From positions 21,118 to 33,328 of the forward strand of contig FR880098.1 of assembly GCA_000434555.1 (NCBI GenBank): a DNA stretch of 12,211 nt, given 5' to 3'. Below, one piece after another: positions 5,558 to 12,034 of the stretch (the first letter of the stretch is position 1; every line of letters starts with the position of its first letter). Position numbers and translations under genes: made by a program. This DNA comes from Clostridium sp. CAG:524. Its GTDB lineage: Bacteria; Bacillota_I; Bacilli_A; RF39; UBA660. The notes beneath the pieces were generated by a model, which was given only the letters and a program-made list of their open reading frames with translations, ran no database searches and was not told the origin of the DNA.

Positions 5558-6691
5558 TTAAGTTCTAAATTTATTTTTAACTCTATCAACTAGTCCCTTT
5601 ATTCCTGGCCTTGGCTCTACAACAGTATTTATTTTAGTACTTATTCCAAGACTATTTAATCTAGCAATTTCATTTCTTCTTTGTTTTAAAAATTTATTAG
5701 CAAGTCCACCAGCAAGAGACATAACACCTACACCAAGTGGTCCAGCAGTAAAGAATACAGCAGCACCAATACCAATTCCAGCCGCAACATGTAAAATGGT
5801 CTTCCATGTTATTTTGGGCTTATTTGATTTTACATTTGGTATTACTGGTTCATCATCTAATTCTATGTTTTCTTCCTCTTCAGGTTCTTCTTTAGATTTA
5901 TCTTCTTCCTTATCTTTTTCCTTATCTTCTTCTTGCTCTTCTACTTCTTCATTAACAGGTTGTAATGGCTCAATAGGTTCTTCAATTTCATCAGGCTCCT
6001 CTGAAGACGATTCTCCACTATTATCACTATTACTATCTTGTCCATCTAAAGTTTCTTCTATAGCTTGTTCTTCTGCTTCAGGAATTATTTCATTATCTAA
6101 ATCATTATCATTTTCTATTGACTTTTCTTCTTCAGGATTTAATTCTTCTATTTTATCAATGTCTTTTACTTTAGGTCTTTCTCCAAATTGAAGATCTCTC
6201 ATTTTTTGTATAATATTTGTTTTTTCAGCCTTTAAATCATTAAGAGACATTTCGTTTTCTTCCATCCTATTTCTTGCTTCCTCTTGTAATTTAGCAAGTG
6301 ATTCTGGTTTTTCATAACCCTCTGCAACTTGAACATTTACTATGTTACTATCTTTTTCTATCGCACTTTCTAATCTTTTAATTTGCCTATTAATTTCTAT
6401 TCTTCTTTTACCAAGTTCAAAATATTCTTGACGTTTTCTTTCAGCAATAAGATTAAATTGATTAGCCTTATCATAAGCTGTATCAGTTATCTTATCAATT
6501 CTTTCTTTTTGTTCTTCCGTAAGTTCATGTTCATTATCTAATCGAAATGCTTCATTTTTAATATTATCAAAAAGTTCATATCTATTTTGAAGTTCTTGTA
6601 TACCATATGATTCAACATCTATTCCTAAGTCATTTTCAAGTTCAATATTATCTTCTATACTTCTTTCTAATCTATCTAACACTGTATCCAT
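5558..6691 (-). CDS. Coiled-coil, acidic, single-span membrane protein of unknown function
   Basis: This 377-residue protein is not a family I recognise. Residues 1 to about 170 are charged and helical, with heptad-like spacing (probable coiled coil, for example around KRRIEINRQIKRLESAIEK). Residues 180-285 are a disordered, extremely acidic Glu/Asp/Ser/Pro stretch. Residues 297-331 are Gly/Ala-rich and hydrophobic (HVAAGIGIGAAVFFTAGPLG), long enough for one hairpin or one to two spans. The tail from 336 is basic (KQRRNE...RVKNKFRT). A basic tail after the membrane segment suggests a cytoplasmic C-terminus. It starts 8 bases after the previous gene, and its GAGGT ribosome binding site abuts that gene's stop. 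A frame on the opposite strand through the acidic part is a shadow of the Glu codons. Confidence 0.8.
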   Translation of the reverse strand: MDTVLDRLERSIEDNIELENDLGIDVESYGIQELQNRYELFDNIKNEAFRLDNEHELTEEQKERIDKITDTAYDKANQFNLIAERKRQEYFELGKRRIEINRQIKRLESAIEKDSNIVNVQVAEGYEKPESLAKLQEEARNRMEENEMSLNDLKAEKTNIIQKMRDLQFGERPKVKDIDKIEELNPEEEKSIENDNDLDNEIIPEAEEQAIEETLDGQDSNSDNSGESSSEEPDEIEEPIEPLQPVNEEVEEQEEDKEKDKEEDKSKEEPEEEENIELDDEPVIPNVKSNKPKITWKTILHVAAGIGIGAAVFFTAGPLGVGVMSLAGGLANKFLKQRRNEIARLNSLGISTKINTVVEPRPGIKGLVDRVKNKFRT

Positions 6692-6699
6692 AATCTACC

Positions 6700-6966
6700 T
6701 CATTCTTTAGAAGTATTAATAGTTCTTAATTTACTATTCATATTATTACTAAATGTTTTTAAAACTGTGTCAAGCACTTCTTTCTTCTTTTCTTCTATAA
6801 GGCCAGTACCAACATCCTTAAAAACAACAAACTTATCAGTAGGCTCTTCACCATTTAATTTATTAGTAAAAAAGTAAGTAATACCATTATATTCAGTTTT
6901 ATCGATAGTTATATAATCATTCCCAGATAATTCAAAAACATCATTTAATTTAATACTATATCCCAT
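6700..6966 (-). CDS. Small conserved-looking protein, first gene of the four-gene operon
   Basis: This is an 88-residue cytoplasmic protein without a clear family. Its layout (short beta-strand repeats such as DYITIDKTEYNGITYFFTNKL, then KFVVFKDVG and a helical C-terminus KKKEVLDTVLKTFSNNMN) resembles in size and order the DUF1292-like last gene of this operon (4749-4997), so the two may be distant paralogues or share a fold. That is inference from pattern only. A TAGGAG ribosome binding site precedes the ATG and a good promoter lies at 6991-7019. The next gene begins 8 bases after its stop. Confidence 0.7.
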   Translation of the reverse strand: MGYSIKLNDVFELSGNDYITIDKTEYNGITYFFTNKLNGEEPTDKFVVFKDVGTGLIEEKKKEVLDTVLKTFSNNMNSKLRTINTSKE

Positions 6967-6990
6967 ATCTATTACTCCTATTCTATAGGA

Positions 6991-7019
6991 ATAATAACAT
7001 ATTTAAGGCTAATAATCAA
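6991..7019 (-). promoter_or_regulatory. Promoter of the four-gene operon
   Basis: On the minus strand TTGATT (7014-7019), a 17-bp spacer and TATTAT (6991-6996) carrying a TGT extended -10. The predicted leader is short, about 18 nt. It sits immediately past the typA terminator, so the operon is separated from typA. Confidence 0.65.
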
Positions 7020-7020
7020 T

Positions 7021-7057
7021 TTTTTCAAAAATAAAAAGTAAGCATTTTTGCTTACTT
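7021..7057 (-). terminator. Intrinsic terminator of typA
   Basis: On the minus strand AAGTAAGCA (7049-7057), loop AAAA, TGCTTACTT (7036-7044) forms a perfect 9-bp stem followed by TTTTATTTTTG. The typA stop codon (TAA, 7056-7058) overlaps the first arm. Confidence 0.9.
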
Positions 7058-8858
7058 ATCTATTACTTCTATATCTTTCTTTTTCATCAAGTATTTTCTT
7101 ACGAAGTCTAATCGCATCAGGAGTTACTTCTACAAGTTCATCACTTTCTATAAATTCAAGTGCTTCTTCTAAAGTATAAGTTTTAGCTCTTGGCAATGTT
7201 ATTGCTTCGTCACTACCAGATGATCTTGTATTTGAAAATTCTTTATTCTTACATGGATTAACATTTAAATCATTTTCTCTATTATGGATACCAATTATCA
7301 TACCAGCATATACATCAGTCGCTGGTTCTATTAACATAGTACCTCTATCAAGTAAGTTATAAAGAGCATATCCAAATGCTTTACCACTTTCCATAGATAC
7401 AAGAACACCGTTTTTTCTTTTTGCGATTTCACCAGCATAAGGTTTATATGAATCAAAGCTTCTTACCATGATTCCTTCACCTTTAGTATTAGTTATGAAA
7501 TTACTTCTATAACCAATTAATCCTCTCGTTGGAACTAAAAATTCAAGTCTGACATAATTATCTTCAGCAGGTTCCATTATTTCCATGCTACCTTTTCTTT
7601 CACTTAAATCACTTATTATAGTTCCAGAGTAATCATTAGGTACATTTATAACAACTCTTTCATAAGGTTCACACTTAACACCATCTATTTCATGGAATAT
7701 AACTTCTGGTTTAGATACACTAAGTTCATATCCTTCTCTTCTCATATTTTCAATTAATATTGATAAATGAAGTTCTCCACGACCGGATACTTTAAATCCA
7801 TCATTAGAAGGTAATTCTTCAACCTCAAGTCCAACATTACGTTCAAGTTCAGCATTTAATCTATCTCTTAAATGTCTTGATGTTACAAATTTACCAACTT
7901 TTCCAGCAAATGGACTACTATTAACTAAGAAATTCATTGATAGTGTTGGTTTTTCTATTTCAATTTTAGGTAATGGTTCAATATGATTAACATCACATAT
8001 TGTATCTCCAATTGATATTTCAGGACATCCAGCTACTGTAACTATATCTCCATAATATGCTTCATTTACTTCTTTTCTCTTAATTCCTTCATTAACAAAC
8101 ATCTTACTAATTTTTTCTTTTGTTAATGTACCATCATTTTTAGATATAGCAATCGTTTCACCAACTTTAATTTTACCTTTATTAATTCTACCAATTCCAA
8201 GTCTTCCAATATAATCATCATAATCAAGTGATGAAATTTGAAATTGAAGTGGATCATCAGCATTTCCTTCAAATGGTTTAGTTGTTTCTATAATAGTATC
8301 TAAAAGTGGTGTAATATCTTTATTATCATCATTTTCTTCATACTTAGCAATACCATCTTTAGCAATACCATATATAATCTTAAAATCTAATTGTTCATTA
8401 GTCGCACCAAGTTCACAGAATAAATCAAATGTCATATTAACAACTTCTTCAGCTCTAGCATCTTTCTTATCTATTTTATTGATAAATAATATTGGTCTAA
8501 GCCCATTTTGTAATGCTTCTTTCAATACAAATCTTGTTTGAGGCATTGGTCCTTCAGCTGAATCAACAAGTAATACTACTGTATCTACTGTTTTAATAAT
8601 TCTTTCTATTTCACTAGAAAAATCAGCATGGCCTGGAGTATCTACTATATTCATTTTATAACCTTTATATCTTATAGAACAATTTTTAGCAGTTATAGTA
8701 ATACCTCTTTCACGTTCTAAATCCCCACTATCCATTACACAATCAACAACTTGTTCATTGTCTCTAAATACACCATTTTGCTTAAGTAATGCATCTACTA
8801 AAGTACTCTTTCCTGCATCAACATGAGCAACAACAGCAAAATTAATAATTTTATCCAT
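7056..8858 (-). CDS. typA: Translational GTPase TypA/BipA
   Basis: This 600-residue GTPase of the EF-G/LepA superfamily binds the ribosome and assists 50S assembly and stress or cold adaptation in other bacteria. GTPase motifs, counted from the start chosen here, are G1 AHVDAGKST (11-19), the switch I segment RERGITI, G3 DTPGHADF and G4 NKID. Domain II, the EF-G-like domains III and V, and the TypA-specific C-terminal end (LEEALEFIESDELVEVTPDAIRLRK) are all present, and length is normal. A GTG seven codons upstream (8877-8879) is in frame, but I chose the ATG at 8858. It has AAAAGGGG at proper spacing, and the predicted transcription start is near 8879. Confidence 0.96.
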   Translation of the reverse strand: MDKIINFAVVAHVDAGKSTLVDALLKQNGVFRDNEQVVDCVMDSGDLERERGITITAKNCSIRYKGYKMNIVDTPGHADFSSEIERIIKTVDTVVLLVDSAEGPMPQTRFVLKEALQNGLRPILFINKIDKKDARAEEVVNMTFDLFCELGATNEQLDFKIIYGIAKDGIAKYEENDDNKDITPLLDTIIETTKPFEGNADDPLQFQISSLDYDDYIGRLGIGRINKGKIKVGETIAISKNDGTLTKEKISKMFVNEGIKRKEVNEAYYGDIVTVAGCPEISIGDTICDVNHIEPLPKIEIEKPTLSMNFLVNSSPFAGKVGKFVTSRHLRDRLNAELERNVGLEVEELPSNDGFKVSGRGELHLSILIENMRREGYELSVSKPEVIFHEIDGVKCEPYERVVINVPNDYSGTIISDLSERKGSMEIMEPAEDNYVRLEFLVPTRGLIGYRSNFITNTKGEGIMVRSFDSYKPYAGEIAKRKNGVLVSMESGKAFGYALYNLLDRGTMLIEPATDVYAGMIIGIHNRENDLNVNPCKNKEFSNTRSSGSDEAITLPRAKTYTLEEALEFIESDELVEVTPDAIRLRKKILDEKERYRSNR

Positions 8859-8885
8859 AATAACATCCCCTTTTGGCACCTATAA

Positions 8886-8914
8886 ATAATACACTATTTT
8901 TACAATATTTTCAA
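8886..8914 (-). promoter_or_regulatory. Promoter of typA
   Basis: On the minus strand TTGAAA (8909-8914; five of six), a 17-bp spacer and TATTAT (8886-8891). The predicted initiation point near 8879 gives a leader of about 20 nt and supports the internal ATG as the typA start. Confidence 0.7.
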
Positions 8915-9018
8915 GGAATTTTTGAATTTTTTTCAATTATCACTGACAATAATAATTTATCATTCAAAGTAAATGGTTAAAAAAATCAATTAATGGCAAA
9001 ATATTACTAGGAGATAAT

Positions 9019-9279
9019 ATGGAAAATTCACATATATTTAAAGACGAAAAAGAAATATATTCAATAATAGGTAAAAATGTCAGATATTATAGAAAATTAT
9101 ACAGTTTAACTAAAAAAGAGATGACTCAAGAAACACTCGCAGAATATGCTAATGTATCCACATCTCTAATAGGTAATTTAGAAAGTAAAAAGACTATTCA
9201 AGGATTAAGTATATATAATTTATATAAAATTAGTAGAATATTAAATGTACCAATTGAAAATTTCTTTATTGACAGGTAA
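9019..9279 (+). CDS. Small XRE/Cro-type helix-turn-helix regulator (paralogue 1)
   Basis: This 86-residue protein is essentially one HTH_3 (Cro/C1) domain: IIGKNVRYYRK leading into TQETLAEYANVSTSLIGNLES (the helix-turn-helix, roughly 37-57), then the hallmark tail GLSIYNLYKISRILNVPIENFF. The ribosome binding site is AGGAGA. It has close paralogues at 9266-9523 (opposite strand) and 9626-9877. It is divergent from typA and converges on paralogue 2 with a 14-bp overlap of the 3' ends. Such single-domain repressors usually control a neighbouring gene or themselves; no effector-binding domain is present. Target unknown. Confidence 0.9.
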   Translation: MENSHIFKDEKEIYSIIGKNVRYYRKLYSLTKKEMTQETLAEYANVSTSLIGNLESKKTIQGLSIYNLYKISRILNVPIENFFIDR

Positions 9280-9523
9280 TCTTTTCAAAGAATTTATCTA
9301 TAGAAGTATTAAGTACAATAGATATTTTATAAAGTGATAATAATGATAATCCTTCACTACCACGAGTACTTTCAAACTTTCTTATAAATTCAGGAGACAC
9401 TCCAATATCAACAGCTAATTGTTCCTGAGTTATTCCATTAATCTTTCTATATTTAATTACATTATAAGCAATTGTTTCAATAATATTATCATCAAAATCA
9501 AAATTTCTTTTAAATTTAGTCAT
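9266..9523 (-). CDS. Small XRE/Cro-type helix-turn-helix regulator (paralogue 2)
   Basis: This 85-residue single-domain HTH_3 protein has its helix-turn-helix at about 28-48 (TQEQLAVDIGVSPEFIRKFES), followed by the shared tail EGLSLLSLYKISIVLNTSIDKFFEK. A GTG at 9530-9532 could extend it by three residues, but AGGTGA directly upstream of the ATG at 9523 matches the arrangement in front of paralogue 3, so I prefer 9523. It is divergent from paralogue 3 across about 100 bases rich in inverted repeats, and convergent with paralogue 1. The recognition helix (VSPEFIRKFES) differs clearly from the VS.SLI..LES of the other two, so its DNA site may differ. Confidence 0.88.
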   Translation of the reverse strand: MTKFKRNFDFDDNIIETIAYNVIKYRKINGITQEQLAVDIGVSPEFIRKFESTRGSEGLSLLSLYKISIVLNTSIDKFFEKITCQ

Positions 9524-9540
9524 TAAAATCACCTAAATAC

Positions 9541-9609
9541 ATTTTATATTATTTACAAAATAAATAATGTAATGTTACACTATACAAAAAATATTTATTA
9601 TTCTATAAT
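9541..9609 (+). promoter_or_regulatory. Palindrome-rich control region between divergent XRE genes, with promoter
   Basis: For the rightward gene, TATACA (9581-9586), a 17-bp spacer and TATAAT (9604-9609) form a good promoter. Just before its -35 is TGTAATGTTACA (9568-9579), a perfect 5-bp-arm palindrome. Adjacent, TTATATTATTTA (9544-9555) and TAAATAATGTAA (9561-9572) form a 12-bp inverted repeat with one mismatch. Both are placed as operators for the flanking regulators would be. Their role as binding sites is inference. Confidence 0.5.
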
Positions 9610-9625
9610 AATATTAGGTGAAAAA

Positions 9626-9877
9626 ATGAATCAAGATAAATTAAATGATATAATTGGTAAAAACATCAAAAAATATAGACTTGAATACAAGGATGAAAAA
9701 ATCACTCAAGAAAAACTAGCTGAATTAATTAATGTATCAGTATCATTAATAAGTAGTTTAGAAAGTAATAAAACTAAAAAAGGAATAAGTATTAACAATT
9801 TATATAAAATATCATTAGTATTAAATGTACCAATTGATAAATTTTTTGAGGAAGATAATGAAAGAGAAAGTAAATAA
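9626..9877 (+). CDS. Small XRE/Cro-type helix-turn-helix regulator (paralogue 3)
   Basis: This 83-residue HTH_3 protein runs MNQDKLNDIIGKNIKKYRLEY, TQEKLAELINVSVSLISSLES (helix-turn-helix), then KGISINNLYKISLVLNVPIDKFFEED. It is closest to paralogue 1: the segments IIGKN and LYKIS..LNVPI are shared. An in-frame ATG lies further upstream (9572), but it falls within the operator and promoter region. AGGTGA upstream of 9626 and the promoter position favour the shorter start. Its last codons overlap the start of the downstream unknown gene by 20 bases, so the two are co-transcribed and probably translationally coupled, as antitoxin and toxin genes often are. Confidence 0.88.
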   Translation: MNQDKLNDIIGKNIKKYRLEYKDEKITQEKLAELINVSVSLISSLESNKTKKGISINNLYKISLVLNVPIDKFFEEDNERESK

Positions 9878-10394
9878 AATATTATTAAATGAGTATATTA
9901 TAAATAGCTCAGATTTATTAGAAATAACTAATAGTAGTGAATTTCTAAATATGATTAAAGATGTTGATATTAATAAAGAAATAATAGTTAAAAGTAAACT
10001 CATTCATAAAAACAATATTTCTTTATTAGAAACTATATTATTTGGCATAGATAATTATTTATCATTTTTAAAAAATATATTAAATGTTAACCAATTAGAA
10101 ATAAGATATATAGCTATGCTTACTATCTTTAATGATAATTATTTATTTAGTGATAAATATTATTATGATAATATAGAATATTTTAATAATATTTACAAAG
10201 ATATTATAATGAATAAATATATAAAGAATGTAAAATATTTATCTAAGTATAAAAATATTAATATTTATACTTATGAACAACTTATTAACAAAATAAATCA
10301 AAATAAAAATAGAGCATACATTTATTTTGAAGATATAAATCAAAATAATGCTCTATATTATTTAAATATTTATGAATATAATGATTCTATTTAG
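9858..10394 (+). CDS. Orphan 178-residue protein coupled to XRE regulator 3
   Basis: I do not recognise this protein. It is 178 residues, dominated by Asn, Ile, Lys, Tyr and Leu, with no signal peptide or membrane span; predicted character is mostly helical and soluble. I start it at MKEKVNKILLNEY (9858), which has GAGGA at 6-7 bases and sits inside the end of the XRE gene. A start at 9825 would lack a ribosome binding site. The base composition is even more AT-rich than the neighbours. Its 3' end overlaps the convergent Fic gene by 8 bp and contains a 17-bp hairpin that probably terminates that gene. The pairing with a regulator suggests the regulated or neutralised partner of a two-gene module, which is inference only. 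Confidence 0.7.
   Translation: MKEKVNKILLNEYIINSSDLLEITNSSEFLNMIKDVDINKEIIVKSKLIHKNNISLLETILFGIDNYLSFLKNILNVNQLEIRYIAMLTIFNDNYLFSDKYYYDNIEYFNNIYKDIIMNKYIKNVKYLSKYKNINIYTYEQLINKINQNKNRAYIYFEDINQNNALYYLNIYEYNDSI
10299..10356 (-). terminator. Probable terminator of the Fic gene inside the opposing gene
   Basis: The plus-strand arms ATAGAGCA (10309-10316) and TTATTTTGA (10322-10330) pair with TCAAAATAATGCTCTAT (10340-10356), giving 17 bp interrupted by a 5-nt bulge (10317-10321), with a 9-nt loop. Read on the minus strand it is followed by TTTTTATTTTG, a proper U-tract, about 30 bases past the Fic stop codon. It therefore lies within the coding sequence of the convergent 9858-10394 gene. Confidence 0.65.
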
Positions 10395-11460
10395 TGAATA
10401 TATCATTAGCCGCTTTATAACAGAAAGTTACTCTATTAGTACCTTTCTTTTTTTCTTTAATTAAGTAACCTTTTTCTACAAGTTTATTAAGTACTTTATT
10501 AACAGAATTAATGTGTAAGTTACAGTCATTAACCATATCAGCAGTAGTAAATACTATTCTTCTAAGTATTTCAGGATAAACTTTATATATAGTTGAACCA
10601 CCTATTTCAGTCTTGAATTCTTCTAAATCATGTTTATATAGTTTATTCAATTTTTTAATTTTCTTTATATTAAGTGTACATTGTTCAATAATACATTGAA
10701 GAATAAATTTAACAAAATGTAATATATCATCTTCTTCATTACTTAACATTGTAAAATATGTATTTCTTAAATTATCTATACTTTCACTTATAAATAATAT
10801 TGGAGGTTCATTCTTATAATATGAATATTGTATTGGTATTAAAACACGCCCCATCTTTCCATTATTAGATACATAAGGATGTATTTTTTCAAATTGATAA
10901 TGTGTTATTGCAGTACTTATGAATGATTCATCTACTTTTGAATTAATATATTCACATAAATTTTTCATAAGTGAATTAAGTTCAGTATGAACAGGTGGTA
11001 CAAAAGAAACACTAGAACCAGCAATACCTGGCTTTAGTAAATATGTTTGAGTCTTTCTTAAATGTCCGCTTCTTTTAGTAGAATTATCTTTCTTAAGACC
11101 ATTTAATAATGTTTTATTGATTTTATTAAATGTTTCTAATGAAAAACCAATTTTATTACTAGAAGTAAGTCCAATTAACAAGCTTTTCTTAATATTATTA
11201 TATAAAATAGAAGTATTACTCTTATTCATATAAGACATATAAAACATATTATCTTTCTCTATTTTAGCATTATCAATTTTAAACGAATAAAATATATCAT
11301 TAATAAATGCATTTTCTAAAAAGCATTTGTAATCATAAGACATATTCTTTAAATATCCCTTATATTCTCCATATGCTTCTTTAGCTTCACATAATAAATT
11401 CAATATTTCATTTGTAATTTCAAATTCAAATGGTAATTTTTTTGCTTTATAAGGTTCCAT
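10387..11460 (-). CDS. Fic-family protein with degenerate catalytic motif and C-terminal winged helix
   Basis: The 357-residue protein has the layout of stand-alone class II Fic proteins, many of which AMPylate protein targets. It has a Fic N-terminal region (KAKKLPFEFE, then helices), a Fic core at about 110-260 with the family segments RSGHLRKTQTYL and FVPPVHTELNSLM, and a winged-helix DNA-binding domain at about 295-350 (FTTADMVNDCNLHINSVNKVLNKLVEKGYL). The signature reads HPYVSNNGKMGR (194-205) instead of HPFxDGNGRxxR. His194, Asn200, Gly201 and Arg205 are kept, but the metal-binding Asp is Ser198 and the next Gly is Asn199. The N-terminal inhibitory motif (S/TxxxE(G/N)) appears as SFKIDN (59-64), with Asp for Glu. 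Activity may be altered or lost. GGGAGG precedes the ATG. The gene is convergent to the XRE-linked orphan. Confidence 0.85.
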   Translation of the reverse strand: MEPYKAKKLPFEFEITNEILNLLCEAKEAYGEYKGYLKNMSYDYKCFLENAFINDIFYSFKIDNAKIEKDNMFYMSYMNKSNTSILYNNIKKSLLIGLTSSNKIGFSLETFNKINKTLLNGLKKDNSTKRSGHLRKTQTYLLKPGIAGSSVSFVPPVHTELNSLMKNLCEYINSKVDESFISTAITHYQFEKIHPYVSNNGKMGRVLIPIQYSYYKNEPPILFISESIDNLRNTYFTMLSNEEDDILHFVKFILQCIIEQCTLNIKKIKKLNKLYKHDLEEFKTEIGGSTIYKVYPEILRRIVFTTADMVNDCNLHINSVNKVLNKLVEKGYLIKEKKKGTNRVTFCYKAANDIFTK

Positions 11461-11480
11461 AAGTATATCCTCCCATTAAA

Positions 11481-11489
11481 ATTTTATCA
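11481..11489 (-). promoter_or_regulatory. Candidate extended -10 promoter of the Fic gene
   Basis: On the minus strand TGATAAAAT (TAAAAT at 11481-11486 with TG at 11488-11489) lies about 20 bases upstream of the Fic start. The -35 position at 17 bp spacing is only TATATT, so the promoter would rely on the extended -10. It sits in the T-tract side of the preceding gene's terminator. Confidence 0.4.
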
Positions 11490-11495
11490 CAAATA

Positions 11496-11534
11496 TAAAT
11501 AAAAATATACATATTATTTTAAAAATATGTACAT
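11496..11534 (-). terminator. Intrinsic terminator of the small membrane-anchored protein gene
   Basis: On the minus strand ATGTACATATT (11524-11534), an 8-nt loop and AATATGTATAT (11505-11515) form an 11-bp stem with one G.U pair, followed by TTTTATTTATATTT. It begins one base after the stop codon of the 11536 gene. Confidence 0.75.
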
Positions 11535-11535
11535 T

Positions 11536-11907
11536 TTAATATACTTTAGGAAAAGACATTAATCCTTCAGTTTTACCTTCTCTCCAATAGATCTTATCAT
11601 CCTTTACTTCGAATGTATAAATAACTTTATATTTATAATCACTATCACTTTTTTGATAATAAAACACTAATTCAGATTTTCCATCATTATTACTCTCAAA
11701 TACAAACTTTGAATTATCGCAGCTTACTTCTTTTAAATTATTATTATTAATTTCATAAGTCCATTCATCATTAGTATCTAAATCATTATAGTCTATTGTT
11801 ACTTTATTATCAAATACACTTAATAATTTTTCATCAACTTTAGGTTCATAAAACATAATACCAACAAGTCCCACAACAGTGAAAATTAAAATTAATATAT
11901 ATCTCAC
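11536..11907 (-). CDS. Small membrane-anchored extracellular protein, unknown
   Basis: The 123-residue protein starts at a GTG with AAGGAG six bases upstream. Residues 1-20 (RYILILIFTVVGLVGIMF) form a signal anchor. There is no lipobox cysteine after it, so it is probably a membrane-tethered rather than lipidated protein. The rest is acidic and rich in Asn, Asp and Tyr, with alternating hydrophobic residues suggesting a small beta-domain (VTIDYNDL, WTYEI, KFVFESN, SELVFYYQ, YKVIYTFEV, KIYWREG). I recognise no family. It has its own terminator. Its upstream side carries another terminator (11924-11960) with no room for a promoter in between, which implies readthrough or a regulated leader. Confidence 0.7.
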   Translation of the reverse strand: MRYILILIFTVVGLVGIMFYEPKVDEKLLSVFDNKVTIDYNDLDTNDEWTYEINNNNLKEVSCDNSKFVFESNNDGKSELVFYYQKSDSDYKYKVIYTFEVKDDKIYWREGKTEGLMSFPKVY

Positions 11908-11923
11908 TTAACACTCCTTATAT

Positions 11924-11960
11924 ACAAAAAGCAATCAGTCCTGATAAAACATGATTGCTT
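11924..11960 (-). terminator. Intrinsic terminator immediately upstream of the 11536-11907 gene
   Basis: On the minus strand AAGCAATCA (11952-11960), a 14-nt apical part and TGATTGCTT (11929-11937) form a perfect 9-bp stem followed by TTTTG. The T-tract ends within about 10 bases of the next gene's Shine-Dalgarno. It either ends an upstream minus-strand transcript or is an attenuator in the leader of the downstream gene. Confidence 0.75.
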
Positions 11961-11988
11961 CGAGTTTCGAAAAAACTAATTATGAATC

Positions 11989-12020
11989 ATTTAATTTATA
12001 ATAATAATTATAAATTAAAT
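11989..12020 (+). repeat. Perfect inverted repeat with 14-bp arms
   Basis: The arms at 11989-12002 and 12007-12020 are exact reverse complements (ATTTAATTTATAAT / ATTATAAATTAAAT) around the loop AATA. All pairs are A-T. No T-run follows on either strand, so it is not an ordinary terminator. The rest of 11961-12211 is AT-rich and shows no full-length gene. Confidence 0.6.
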
Positions 12021-12034
12021 ACTTCTAAATATTA

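Noticed and set aside
5796..6191. Ser-rich open frame on the plus strand
   Set aside because: It is the reverse complement of Glu/Asp-rich codons of the acidic linker in the coiled-coil protein, giving an artificial poly-Ser protein without start signals.
9572..9625. Upstream ATG start for XRE regulator 3
   Set aside because: It would begin inside the palindrome and upstream of the predicted -10, and lacks a ribosome binding site.
9821..10003. 60-codon hydrophobic frame on the minus strand across the XRE 3/orphan junction
   Set aside because: It lies antisense to two genes with good starts and ribosome binding sites and has none itself.
9000..11900. Prophage or integrative element around the XRE/Fic genes
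   Set aside because: There is no integrase, structural or replication gene, no tRNA and no clear attachment repeats. The accessory character is suggestive only.
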